A DNA stretch of 64,000 nt from Thermodesulfovibrionales bacterium (GTDB lineage Bacteria > Nitrospirota > Thermodesulfovibrionia > Thermodesulfovibrionales > SM23-35). The stretch spans positions 89,058 to 153,057 of the forward strand of contig JAVHLL010000001.1 of assembly GCA_031082155.1 (NCBI GenBank), in the 5' to 3' direction. A program made the translations under genes and the position numbers. Shown piece after piece: positions 23,287-31,688 of this stretch. The notes under the pieces are model-generated. The model had not been told where the DNA came from and searched no databases. It was given only the letters and a program-made list of their open reading frames with translations. Positions within the stretch are counted from its first letter, which is position 1. Every line of letters begins with the position of its first letter.

Positions 23287-24261
23287 ATGACAAAGACAAT
23301 GCTTGCAATACTGAAGGTGCTTGATACACAACCGGAGAAAATATGTGGTTCGAGGAATATATCGAAACATCTGAAAATACACGGCGTGGATCTCACCGAA
23401 CGAACGGTGAGATATCATCTCAGGATTCTTGACGAGAGAGGGTTTACGAAGGTATATGGCAGGGAGGGAAGACTCATTACCCAAAAGGGAAAAGTAGAAC
23501 TGTCCCAGGCATCCGTCTCGGATAAAATCGGGTTTATCATCAGCAAGATCGAGACCCTTTCCTATCTCACGAACCTTGACCTTGAGACTCACCAGGGGGA
23601 TATCATCCTGAATATTTCCTTTTTCCCGGAAGCAAAGCGCAAAGAGGCGTTCAAGGTGATGAAGCCGGTATTCTCCTCGCCTTATGTCATGTCTGACAGG
23701 ATTGTGCTGAAGAATAGCGGAGAAGCGATTGGTGATATAGTGGTACCGCATGGACAGATAGGGTTCGGCACAGTGTGTAGTGTGACCATCAACGGCATTT
23801 TTTTAAAAGCAGGCATCCCGATCACTTCAAAGTTTGGCGGTGTGCTCCAGATTCATGATGAACCGTTACGCTTTACCTCCCTGATCAGCTATGAAGGGTC
23901 TTCGCTGGACCCCCTCGAAATCTTCATCAGAAGCAGGATGACTGATATTGACGGCGTGATACGGAACAGAAGCGGAAAAATTCTCGCGAGTTTCAGGGAA
24001 ATCCCTGTCGTAAGTGTTGAGAAAGCAATGGAATTGAGAGAGAAGCTGAAAGAGAAGGGCATCGGAGGCATTCTTCTGATCGGAAACCCGAATCAGCCGC
24101 TGCTCGAAATACCGGTAAGTATGGATAAAGCCGGGATGGTAATCGTCGGCGGGCTGAACCCTGTTGCAGCCCTTGAAGAGGCGGGTATTCCGAATGTGAG
24201 CAAGGCAATGTCAACGCTCTACAAGTTTTCAGACCTTGTCCGCTTTACGGATATTATATAG
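23287..24261 (+). CDS. nrpR: NrpR-like transcriptional regulator 1 (winged helix + DUF128)
   Basis: The 324-residue protein has an N-terminal winged helix (about 1-70, HGVDLTERTVRYHLRILDERG) and a DUF128 effector domain (about 80-320), the architecture of NrpR, the 2-oxoglutarate-responsive repressor of nitrogen genes in methanogens. It follows an FMN-GOGAT-like gene, and a close paralogue ends the second such module at 31689. A GGAA-N6-TTCC operator of the methanogen type was not found nearby. Function in nitrogen control is inferred from family and context. Confidence 0.85.
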   Translation: MTKTMLAILKVLDTQPEKICGSRNISKHLKIHGVDLTERTVRYHLRILDERGFTKVYGREGRLITQKGKVELSQASVSDKIGFIISKIETLSYLTNLDLETHQGDIILNISFFPEAKRKEAFKVMKPVFSSPYVMSDRIVLKNSGEAIGDIVVPHGQIGFGTVCSVTINGIFLKAGIPITSKFGGVLQIHDEPLRFTSLISYEGSSLDPLEIFIRSRMTDIDGVIRNRSGKILASFREIPVVSVEKAMELREKLKEKGIGGILLIGNPNQPLLEIPVSMDKAGMVIVGGLNPVAALEEAGIPNVSKAMSTLYKFSDLVRFTDII

Positions 24262-24790
24262 AAGAATTTTTTGGCAGAAACATAAAAGTTCGGATACCCT
24301 TCCGGCACAGTCGCAGCATCTCCGAAAAGTAGTCAGAAATCTTATCCTCCTCAAACAATAGATTTATTTTTACCTTGAAAATGCCGCCATTGCCTGAAAA
24401 ATTGTCCTGCCCTGTAAATTGTTCTTGACAATTCATTCCTGTTTTCGTACTGTATGCGTAAGCAGTAGGTAACCGATTGCCGACGCCATGGACAGGGTAT
24501 CTTTCCTCATAAATGATTCCCCTTTTTTCCTTTTCTTCCCTTCTGTCTTCCCGCAACCAAACGCAGAACCAAACACCAGAAATATAATTTTTTCTTTAAA
24601 GATCAAACCACTATCCCGATCAAGAATAAAGGAGGTGAGGGGACAAAACCGCGCATATTGTGGGTGCGGAAGTTCGTCAGACAACCCATTACACCGGAGA
24701 TATTCAGGGGATTTTTTTGCCTTCAGAGATCAGCAATACTGTAATCCAGTATCTGCAGGGTAACAAATACTAAACAAGAAGGAGGAGAAG
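24262..24790 (+). other. 529-bp leader region before FMN protein 2
   Basis: No convincing gene is seen; short open frames on both strands lack ribosome sites and codon character. It holds the promoter at 24425-24485 and thus a transcribed leader of about 330 nt before the ATG at 24791. The leader contains runs of T and several short inverted repeats but no riboswitch class I recognise. Confidence 0.5.
24425..24485 (+). promoter_or_regulatory. promoter with GGTAACCG downstream element, FMN module 2
   Basis: TTGACA (24425-24430), 17 bp, TACTGT (24448-24453), then AGGTAACCGATTGCCGACG (24467-24485). This is the third copy of the arrangement seen at 7588-7645 and 19952-20010, with the element again beginning about 14 bp after the -10 hexamer. 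Confidence 0.58.
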
Positions 24791-26356
24791 ATGAGTCTCA
24801 GCAAACCGAATGCAAGTGCTGCTACGGTCACAACAACGAGAGTATCGCCGTCACCGATGTCAGGGCTCTGCGTCAACTGTGTTGACGGCTGTCCCGGTTA
24901 CTGCGAGGTGGGAAGGTCTGCCCTTCGCGGGAGGGAGATAATATATCCGCAGCCTTTTGGAAAAGTCATCTCCGGGTCAGAAAAGGACTACCCGGTTGAC
25001 TATTCTCATTTCAATATCCATGGAACCTGTGTCGGAGCAGTAGGGTGCGAGGCTGACCCCGATAAGGCGACATTTCCGAGTGTGAATGTCGAAGTAGAGA
25101 TTACAGGGGATGGCACAAAGATCCCGATGAGGGTGCCTTTCTTCACAGGCGCGCTCGGTTCAACCGAAATTGCGAGAGTGAACTGGGAAGGGACTGCGAT
25201 TGGAGCGGCCATAAGCGGATCAATCCTCGTATGCGGTGAGAATGTATGCGGCATGGACCCAAAGGCTGAAATCAAGAATGGCAAGATCGCACACTCGCCG
25301 GAACTCGCAAGACGGGTGAAGATATATAAGGACTGGTATGACGGCTACGGCACCATGCTTGTTCAGCTGAATGTTGAAGATACCCGTCTCGGGGTTGCCG
25401 AATATGCAGTGAATAAACTCGGGGTCGAAGGGATTGAGCTGAAATGGGGACAGGGTGCGAAGTGCATCGGCGGCGAGGTGAAACTGCCGACTCTCGATAG
25501 GGCAAAGCAGTTAAAACAGCGCGGCTATATAGTACAGCCGGACCCTGACAATAAGTCTGTCCAGGAAGCGCATAAACTCGGCGGAATTGCAGAATTTGAA
25601 AGACATTCCCGCCTCGGAATGGTTGAAGAAGAATCGTTCATGAAAGAAGCGGAACGGGTGAGAAAGATAGGGGCCAAATATGTGACCCTGAAGACAGGCG
25701 CCTACAGACCGGTAGATCTGGCCCGTGCGGTCAAGTACTCATCGATGGCAAAGATAGACCTCCTCACCGTCGACGGCGCCGGTGGCGGTACCGGAATGAG
25801 CCCCTGGCGGATGATGAATGAGTGGGGAATACCGACGGTGTATCTTGAATGTCTTCTTTATAAATATCTCAAGAGACTTAAGGAAAAAGGAGAATTCGTT
25901 CCGTGTGTGGCAATGGCAGGCGGAATCACTCTCGAGGACCATATTTTCAAGGCGATTGCCCTTGGTGCACCCTTTGTAAAGGCGATTTGCATGGGCCGCT
26001 CGACGCTCACCGCGGGCATGGTGGGGAAGACACAGGGCAATCTGATTGAAGAAGCGTATGGCAAGGGCAAAGAATATGAAGAGGCGCTCCTCCGCACATT
26101 CAACGGCGCCGGTGCGCTCAAGGAGAAATACGGGAAGGATATGAAGAAGATACCCCCATCAGCCATCGGCATCTGGACCTATTATGACAGGCTCGCGGTC
26201 GGATTAAGGCAGCTCATGGCGGGAGCCCGCAAATTCGCGCTGAAATATGTTGACAGGAATGACCTGATGTCCCTTACCCGGGAGGCTGCAGATGTGTCAG
26301 GAATCCCGTATCTCATGGATCAGGACATGAAAGAAGTCGATAACATCTTAGGATAG
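24791..26356 (+). CDS. FMN-binding protein of the glutamate synthase superfamily, paralogue 2
   Basis: The 521-residue protein closely resembles the product of 21544 along its whole length, with the same start (SLSKPNASAAT against NYGKPNASAAT), Cys motif CVNCVDGCPGYCEVG, FMN loop DGAGGGTGMSPWRMMNEWG and absent 3Fe-4S triad (KAICMGRST). The ribosome site aaggaggag is well placed. It heads a run of co-directional genes for ferredoxin, NuoE, NuoF, FdhA-like and NrpR-like proteins, which suggests the FMN protein exchanges electrons with NAD(P)H through them. The substrate is unknown. Confidence 0.85.
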   Translation: MSLSKPNASAATVTTTRVSPSPMSGLCVNCVDGCPGYCEVGRSALRGREIIYPQPFGKVISGSEKDYPVDYSHFNIHGTCVGAVGCEADPDKATFPSVNVEVEITGDGTKIPMRVPFFTGALGSTEIARVNWEGTAIGAAISGSILVCGENVCGMDPKAEIKNGKIAHSPELARRVKIYKDWYDGYGTMLVQLNVEDTRLGVAEYAVNKLGVEGIELKWGQGAKCIGGEVKLPTLDRAKQLKQRGYIVQPDPDNKSVQEAHKLGGIAEFERHSRLGMVEEESFMKEAERVRKIGAKYVTLKTGAYRPVDLARAVKYSSMAKIDLLTVDGAGGGTGMSPWRMMNEWGIPTVYLECLLYKYLKRLKEKGEFVPCVAMAGGITLEDHIFKAIALGAPFVKAICMGRSTLTAGMVGKTQGNLIEEAYGKGKEYEEALLRTFNGAGALKEKYGKDMKKIPPSAIGIWTYYDRLAVGLRQLMAGARKFALKYVDRNDLMSLTREAADVSGIPYLMDQDMKEVDNILG

Positions 26357-26382
26357 GGTCTACGACCTGGAAGGAGGAAAGA

Positions 26383-26604
26383 ATGCTTAATTTGATTTGC
26401 TATAAATACTGCGCTTCACCCTTCTGCATGGTGAGCTGCCCGGCAGGGGCAATCAGCGTCTCTGAAAAGGACAATAATGTCTATGCAGATACCAACAAGT
26501 GCAACAGATGCGGCATCTGCCGCGGAATGTGTTCCATCCTCAGTTTTGACAAGAACCTGAGGAGAAAAAGACCGTGGATGCGTGAGGATTTCGGGAAAAA
26601 ATAA
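26383..26604 (+). CDS. small ferredoxin-like protein
   Basis: The 73-residue protein has two partial 4Fe-4S motifs: CYKYCASPFCMVSCPAGAI (residues 6-24) and CNRCGICRGMC (about 45-55). The spacing in the first is unusual (CxxxCxxxxCxxxCP), as in HycB/CooF-type electron carriers. It lies 26 bp after FMN protein 2 with its own ggaggaaag site, so it is a likely redox partner of it. Confidence 0.82.
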   Translation: MLNLICYKYCASPFCMVSCPAGAISVSEKDNNVYADTNKCNRCGICRGMCSILSFDKNLRRKRPWMREDFGKK

Positions 26605-26616
26605 AAATTATAGTAG

Positions 26617-26694
26617 TTCACCCTCTCTTACACCCTCCCATCAAGGGAGGGAAATTTCCTCTCCCCTTGGAGGAGAGGGGTAGGGTGAGGGGGT
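26617..26694. repeat. CACCCTC...AGGGTGAG intergenic inverted-repeat element
   Basis: Outer arms TCACCCT (26618) and AGGGTGA (26681) enclose two GC-rich hairpins (CCCTCCC/GGGAGGG with loop atcaa, and CTCTCC/GGAGAG). It sits between the ferredoxin and NuoE-like genes. A related stretch, CCCTCCCTCATCAAGCAGGG, is inside the FdhA-like gene near 29759-29778. Confidence 0.55.
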
Positions 26695-26710
26695 TAAAGA
26701 GGGCATAGAA

Positions 26711-27190
26711 ATGGAAGATGAGCTTTTAGAACAGATATTCGCATCGTATGAGGGGACAAGAAATGAACTTGTCCCGATCCTGCAGGAGGTACAGGAAAAC
26801 CTCGGCTATCTGCCGGAAGAGGTGATGCAGGATATCGCGCGCTTCACCGGTGTCCCTGAAAGCCATGTGTATTCAGTAGCGTCGTTTTATGCGCAGTTCA
26901 GAACACTGCCTCTGGGCAAAAAGCGGGTTGCAGTCTGCAGGGGTACTGCCTGTCATATCCGTGGGGCGCCGCAAATTCTTCATGAAATTGAGGAGAGAAT
27001 ACACCTCAGGGAAGGCGAAACGTCTGAGGATCTTGAATATACCCTGGAAACGGTTGCCTGCATTGGCTGCTGTGCGCTCGCTCCTTGTATAAGAGTAAAT
27101 AAAGACGTTGCCGGCGAGATGACGCCGGAAAAGGCAAAGGGACTTTTTCACGGGGATGGAAACGGCAACGGAGGTGACCGTGCAGGATAA
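26711..27190 (+). CDS. nuoE: NuoE-like [2Fe-2S] subunit
   Basis: The 159-residue protein is a thioredoxin-like 2Fe-2S subunit of the 24-kDa NuoE/HndA/HoxE family. Cluster ligands are seen in VCRGTACHIRGAP (about residues 76-88) and VACIGCCALAPC (about 117-128). With NuoF encoded next it forms an NAD(P)H-oxidising module used by complex I, NAD-dependent formate dehydrogenases and electron-bifurcating enzymes. No membrane Nuo subunits are nearby. Confidence 0.9.
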   Translation: MEDELLEQIFASYEGTRNELVPILQEVQENLGYLPEEVMQDIARFTGVPESHVYSVASFYAQFRTLPLGKKRVAVCRGTACHIRGAPQILHEIEERIHLREGETSEDLEYTLETVACIGCCALAPCIRVNKDVAGEMTPEKAKGLFHGDGNGNGGDRAG

Positions 27191-28802
27191 ACGGCACACG
27201 GTCCTTGTGTGTCAGGGCACGGGCTGCGTTTCCGGAGGGTCTGAGCATATCTTTTCTGCCCTGAAAGACGAGGTGGAAAGCTCAGGGCGTGCGAAAGATA
27301 TTGTTGTCAAACGCACAGGCTGTCATGGTTTCTGCCAGCAGGGGCCTCTTCTTGTGATCGAGCCGGAGGGCATTTTCTACACAAAGGTAAAAACAGAAGA
27401 TATGCCGGAGATTGCCCGGTCTCTCCTGCCGGGCGGCAAACCATTGAAGCGACTCCTGTATCATGACCCTTGTACCGATAAACCGGTTCTCCACTACCAC
27501 GATATCCCATTCTACGGGAAACAGGAACGGACTATATTGCGATATTGCGGGAGCATCGACCCTGAGGAGATAGATGATTACACAGAGGTCGGAGGGTATA
27601 AGGCATTGCAGAAAGTAATCGCTGAAATAACTCCTGAAAAACTTATTTCAGTGATCAAGCGTTCAGGGCTCAGGGGGCTCGGCGGCGCAGGTTTCCCGAC
27701 TGGAAGGAAATGGGAGTCCTGCCGCAACGCAACCGGTGAGAAAAAGTATGTGATCTGCAATGCTGACGAGGGTGATCCCGGGGCATTTCAGGACCGTTCA
27801 GTTATGGAGGGGAATCCCCACTCGGTTATCGAGGGCATGATCATTGCTGCATATGCGATAGGTGCGCAGAAAGGATTCCTGTATGTGAGGGCGGAATATC
27901 CATTGGCTGTCAGTCGCCTGAAGGTTGCTATTGAACAGGCAAGGCAGGCAGGCTTTCTGGGAGATACTATTCTCGAAAGCGATTTCAGTTTCGATCTGGA
28001 GATATTTCAGGGGGCAGGAGCCTTTGTCTGCGGCGAGTCAACTGCACTGGTACGCTCAATCGAAGGAAAGAGAGGTATGCCGAAGGTAATGCCCCGCCCC
28101 AGAACGACTGAGGAAGGGCTATGGAATAAGCCGACTCTCCTGAATAATGTAAAGACGTTCGCAAATATTCCCTTGATCACCCTACATGGGCCGGAATGGT
28201 TTGCAAAGAGAGGGACAGAGGAAAGCAAGGGCACCGCGGTGTTTTCTCTCACAGGGAAGGTGATGAACTGTGGACTTATTGAGGTCCCTATGGGGGCGAC
28301 GCTGAGGCACATCATTTATGATATCGGTGGAGGGGTGGCTGGAGGGAAAGCATTCAAAGCAGTGCAGACCGGCGGGCCTTCAGGAGGTTGTCTTCCCGCG
28401 GATATGATTGATATGCCGGTGGATTTCGATTCCCTGACACAGGCCGGCTCGATCATGGGGTCCGGGGGGTTGGTAGTAATGGATGAGGAAACCTGCATGG
28501 TTGATGTTGCGCGGTATTTCCTTGATTTCAATCAGAGGGAATCCTGCGGCCAATGCATTCCGTGCAGGCTTGGAACACGGCAGATGTATGCTGTTCTGGA
28601 TGATATTACAAAAGGCCGTGGAAGATCCGGTGATATTGATCTTCTCATGGAATTAAGCGGTTCGCTCAGGTGCAGTTCGATCTGCGGTCTGGGGAAAACC
28701 GCTCCGAATCCTGTGCTTACGACCATCCGCTATTTTAGAGATGAATATGAAGCGCATATCACGGACAAAAGATGTCCTGCGGGGATATGCACCATGCAAT
28801 AA
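27180..28802 (+). CDS. nuoF: NuoF-like NADH-binding flavoprotein subunit with N-terminal [2Fe-2S] domain
   Basis: From GTG 27180 the product is 540 residues; gagg at 27171 fits this start better than the ATG at 27156. An N-terminal thioredoxin-like 2Fe-2S domain (CQGTGCVSGG, CHGFCQQGP) precedes the NADH site GLGGAGFPTGRKW, the FMN motif NADEGDPGAFQDR and a C-terminal 4Fe-4S motif ESCGQCIPCRLGTRQ. The extended N terminus is typical of HndC/HoxF-like and bifurcating subunits. It overlaps nuoE by 11 bp and is followed by the FdhA-like gene. Confidence 0.9.
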   Translation: MQDKRHTVLVCQGTGCVSGGSEHIFSALKDEVESSGRAKDIVVKRTGCHGFCQQGPLLVIEPEGIFYTKVKTEDMPEIARSLLPGGKPLKRLLYHDPCTDKPVLHYHDIPFYGKQERTILRYCGSIDPEEIDDYTEVGGYKALQKVIAEITPEKLISVIKRSGLRGLGGAGFPTGRKWESCRNATGEKKYVICNADEGDPGAFQDRSVMEGNPHSVIEGMIIAAYAIGAQKGFLYVRAEYPLAVSRLKVAIEQARQAGFLGDTILESDFSFDLEIFQGAGAFVCGESTALVRSIEGKRGMPKVMPRPRTTEEGLWNKPTLLNNVKTFANIPLITLHGPEWFAKRGTEESKGTAVFSLTGKVMNCGLIEVPMGATLRHIIYDIGGGVAGGKAFKAVQTGGPSGGCLPADMIDMPVDFDSLTQAGSIMGSGGLVVMDEETCMVDVARYFLDFNQRESCGQCIPCRLGTRQMYAVLDDITKGRGRSGDIDLLMELSGSLRCSSICGLGKTAPNPVLTTIRYFRDEYEAHITDKRCPAGICTMQ

Positions 28803-28875
28803 ATGTTCCCCTGGTGAATGAAAAAAATATCGGGCTTATGGCGGATGCAAAGCACTAAACTGAAAGGAGATAGCG

Positions 28876-31629
28876 ATGGGAAGAGTTGCTCTTACAATTG
28901 ATGGTCAAAAGATTCAAACATGGCAAGGCGCAACTATCCTTGAAACGGCGTTAGACAATAAAATCTATATTCCGCATCTCTGCTATCATCCTGATTTAAA
29001 GCCTGCCGGTTCCTGCCGTGTCTGCATGGTTAAACTGGGAAACGGGCAGTTGGCGGCTTCCTGCAGAACTCTCGTACAAGAGGGAATGGTTGTTGAGACG
29101 AAAAGTCCGGAGATTGACAGGGTGAGGCGCCCGATTATCGAGATGATTATTGCGAACCACCATATGGACTGCAGGAATTGCCTCAAGAAAGGGCAGTGCG
29201 AATTGCAGAGAATTATGGCGTATATGAAGATAGACAAGCAGAAAATCAGGCAGAATATGAGACTGCCGGTGACTGGGGTGCCTGTTGACGAAACAAACCC
29301 CTTTTTCATACGAGACCAGAACAAGTGTATTCTCTGCGGGATTTGTGTAAGGACCTGTCAGGAGATTGTGAAGGTCCATGCCATAGATTTTGCGGGAAGA
29401 GGCAATACTGCGAAAATCGCTGCTTTCGGTGACAAGGCAATCGCCAGATCGAAATGCGTCTCATGCGGAGAGTGTGTGATCCGCTGCCCTGTTGGTGCGC
29501 TTGCGTTGAGAAATCCGAAAAAACCTCTGCAGTATGTGAAGTCTGTCTGTCCATACTGTGGAGTCGGATGCGGGATACATCTCGGCATCAGAGAGAATGA
29601 AATAGTTCAGGTGAAGGCTGACACTGCAAGCCCGGTAAATTCCGGGCGTCTTTGTGTAAAAGGACGTTTCGGTACGGGCTTTGTGCATTCCCCCGACAGG
29701 TTGCAGGAACCACTCGTGAAACAAGGCAGAGGGAAGGGTAAAGATACCCCCCCTGATTCCCTCCCTCATCAAGCAGGGGAGCAAAAGATTAGTAGCCCTA
29801 ACTCTTCACGATTCACGATTCACGATTCACGATTCAGAGAGGCCTCCTGGGATGAGGCGCTGGAGTTTGTCGCTAAAAAATTAAAAAAATACAAAGGAGA
29901 GGAATTTGCCCTTATTGCATCAACACAATGCACCAATGAAGATAATTATATCGCACAGAAGTTCGCGCGGGTTGTCATGGGAAGCAATAACATCGACACC
30001 TCGGCAAGACTCTCCTACAGTCCTAATATCGCAGCATTCCGTCGCACCGGGAAATGTGTAGGGTTTGATTCTCCCGAACTGAGCGCCAGCTTTCCCGACT
30101 TGGCAAAACAGCGGCCGGATCAGATCGAACAGGCTGCCAGTATTCTTATTGCAGGTGCGGATATTACCCGGTCCCATCCTGTCCTTGGGCTGAGGATAAA
30201 GGAAGCCATAGAGAACTCTGCGAAGCTGATTGTCATAAGCCCGAATGAAACCGAGTTCTGCAGTTATGCCGAAAAATGGCTTAAGCCCTATCCGGGCACG
30301 GAACTCGCTCTTCTCATGGGCATGTGCTGTCTGCTCGTCGAAGAAGAACTGTTCGACGATGCGTTTACAAGGATGTATTGCAGTAATTTCGATGAATTCA
30401 GAGAAGCTCTCGACGATTTTTCCCCGGGAAGGGTTGAGAGGATAACGGGGGTCCCCCGTGACCTGATTGAAGAGGCTGCCCGTATTTATGCAGCGAGCAA
30501 GCCGGCTGCAATTTTCTGGGGTTCGGGAATCACTCAATATGCGCACGGGACAGACAATGTACATACACTCACAAACCTTGCAATCCTTACCGCAAACATT
30601 ACCCATCCCCTTGCACTCTGTCCTCTCTCGGAACAGAGCAACACCCTGGGGGCCTGTGATATGGGATGCCTCCCTGATTATTATCCCTGTTATCAGCCTG
30701 TCGGTTCCTCTGAGGTACGGGAGAGATTTGAATCACTATGGGCATGCAGACTGAATCCGGACCCCGGACTTGCCCTTACCGAAATAATAGACGCCACACT
30801 TGCAGGGAAAATCAAGGCGCTGTATATCATCGGGTCTGATCCGGCTTCGATGATTGCTCCACCCGGAAAAGTACAGGCGGCTTTGAAGAAGGCAGAATTT
30901 ATTGTCTTCCAGGACCTTTTTATGAACGAAACAGCGCGCTACGCGCAGGTGATCCTTCCCGCAGCGAGTTTTGCGGAAAAAGAGGGGACCCTGATCAATA
31001 CTGAAGGGAAGGTGCAGCGAATCGAACGGGCACTCGAACCTTTGGGAAATTCACGTCCTGACTGGGCGATATTGTGCAGCCTGGCGCAGAAATTAGAGAG
31101 AAAAGGTTTTGCATTTGAAAATGCTGATGATATCCTTTCAGAGGTCATGTCGGTCATTCAGCAATTTCCCGAAAAAATAGGCAGTTTCAAACTATTCCCA
31201 CTCCAATACACCCCTCCTGCAGAGACGACCGATATGGACTATCCACTTGTCCTGACTGCAGAGGGAGACCTCTACGGAGGCGGTATACTCTCTGAAAAAA
31301 CAGAAGGACTGAGGGCGCTGAGGCCGGAAAATCATATATATATCAACCCGAAAGATGCTGATGACTTTGAGATTGCAGACGGGGAAACAGTCAGGATTGT
31401 TTCGCGGCATGGTTCGCTCGATACCGATGTGCGCCTCGCACGCACGACTCCTGTTGGTCTTGCCGTGATGAATCAGGAGGGGGCAAAAATCAATCAACTG
31501 CTGAATCCGGCTCTCGATGTGATATCCAGGATACCCGAGATGAAGATGTGCGCGGTCAGGCTTGAGAAGATAAAGAAGAGAAGCAGGGCGAGAAAAAGCA
31601 GGGGAGAAGTCTTTGTTTCAAAAGAATAA
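28876..31629 (+). CDS. formate-dehydrogenase-like molybdopterin oxidoreductase lacking catalytic Cys/Sec
   Basis: The 917-residue protein has the FdhA/NuoG order: N-terminal 2Fe-2S (SCRVCMVKLG), NuoG-type cluster (HHMDCRNCLKKGQCELQ), two 4Fe-4S (CILCGICVRTCQ, CVSCGECVIRCPVGAL), then the molybdopterin domain with its 4Fe-4S (CPYCGVGCGIHLG). At the site where formate dehydrogenases have (U/C)H in ARV(U/C)HxP, this protein reads ARLSYSPN, so both the Mo ligand and the catalytic His are replaced. It is thus probably not a formate dehydrogenase. An in-frame insertion of about 35 residues (near 285-318) is made of intergenic-type repeat sequence. Together with NuoEF it may form an NAD(P)H-linked complex. 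Confidence 0.83.
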   Translation: MGRVALTIDGQKIQTWQGATILETALDNKIYIPHLCYHPDLKPAGSCRVCMVKLGNGQLAASCRTLVQEGMVVETKSPEIDRVRRPIIEMIIANHHMDCRNCLKKGQCELQRIMAYMKIDKQKIRQNMRLPVTGVPVDETNPFFIRDQNKCILCGICVRTCQEIVKVHAIDFAGRGNTAKIAAFGDKAIARSKCVSCGECVIRCPVGALALRNPKKPLQYVKSVCPYCGVGCGIHLGIRENEIVQVKADTASPVNSGRLCVKGRFGTGFVHSPDRLQEPLVKQGRGKGKDTPPDSLPHQAGEQKISSPNSSRFTIHDSRFREASWDEALEFVAKKLKKYKGEEFALIASTQCTNEDNYIAQKFARVVMGSNNIDTSARLSYSPNIAAFRRTGKCVGFDSPELSASFPDLAKQRPDQIEQAASILIAGADITRSHPVLGLRIKEAIENSAKLIVISPNETEFCSYAEKWLKPYPGTELALLMGMCCLLVEEELFDDAFTRMYCSNFDEFREALDDFSPGRVERITGVPRDLIEEAARIYAASKPAAIFWGSGITQYAHGTDNVHTLTNLAILTANITHPLALCPLSEQSNTLGACDMGCLPDYYPCYQPVGSSEVRERFESLWACRLNPDPGLALTEIIDATLAGKIKALYIIGSDPASMIAPPGKVQAALKKAEFIVFQDLFMNETARYAQVILPAASFAEKEGTLINTEGKVQRIERALEPLGNSRPDWAILCSLAQKLERKGFAFENADDILSEVMSVIQQFPEKIGSFKLFPLQYTPPAETTDMDYPLVLTAEGDLYGGGILSEKTEGLRALRPENHIYINPKDADDFEIADGETVRIVSRHGSLDTDVRLARTTPVGLAVMNQEGAKINQLLNPALDVISRIPEMKMCAVRLEKIKKRSRARKSRGEVFVSKE
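29805..29836 (+). repeat. 7-bp tandem repeat (TTCACGA)4 within the FdhA-like gene
   Basis: Four full copies of TTCACGA and a partial fifth occur in-frame in the FdhA-like coding sequence (SRFTIHDSRF). Because 7 is not a multiple of 3, a change in copy number by one would shift the frame. Confidence 0.85.
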
Positions 31630-31688
31630 TACAACTTCTTCCGAAAAATCCTGTGTGATGAGGGAGAAGAAATACAGGTAGCCGGGTT

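Noticed and set aside
24488-24763. Possible 91-residue ORF in the leader of FMN module 2
   Set aside because: No ribosome site at its ATG, no domain, and low-complexity composition; a transcribed leader is more likely.
24262-24790. Glutamine-type (glnA) or other known riboswitch in the leader
   Set aside because: I looked for known conserved cores and found none; only the GGTAACCG element and short inverted repeats are seen.
29805-29836. Start of a CRISPR array
   Set aside because: The 7-bp units are contiguous without spacers; it is a simple tandem repeat.
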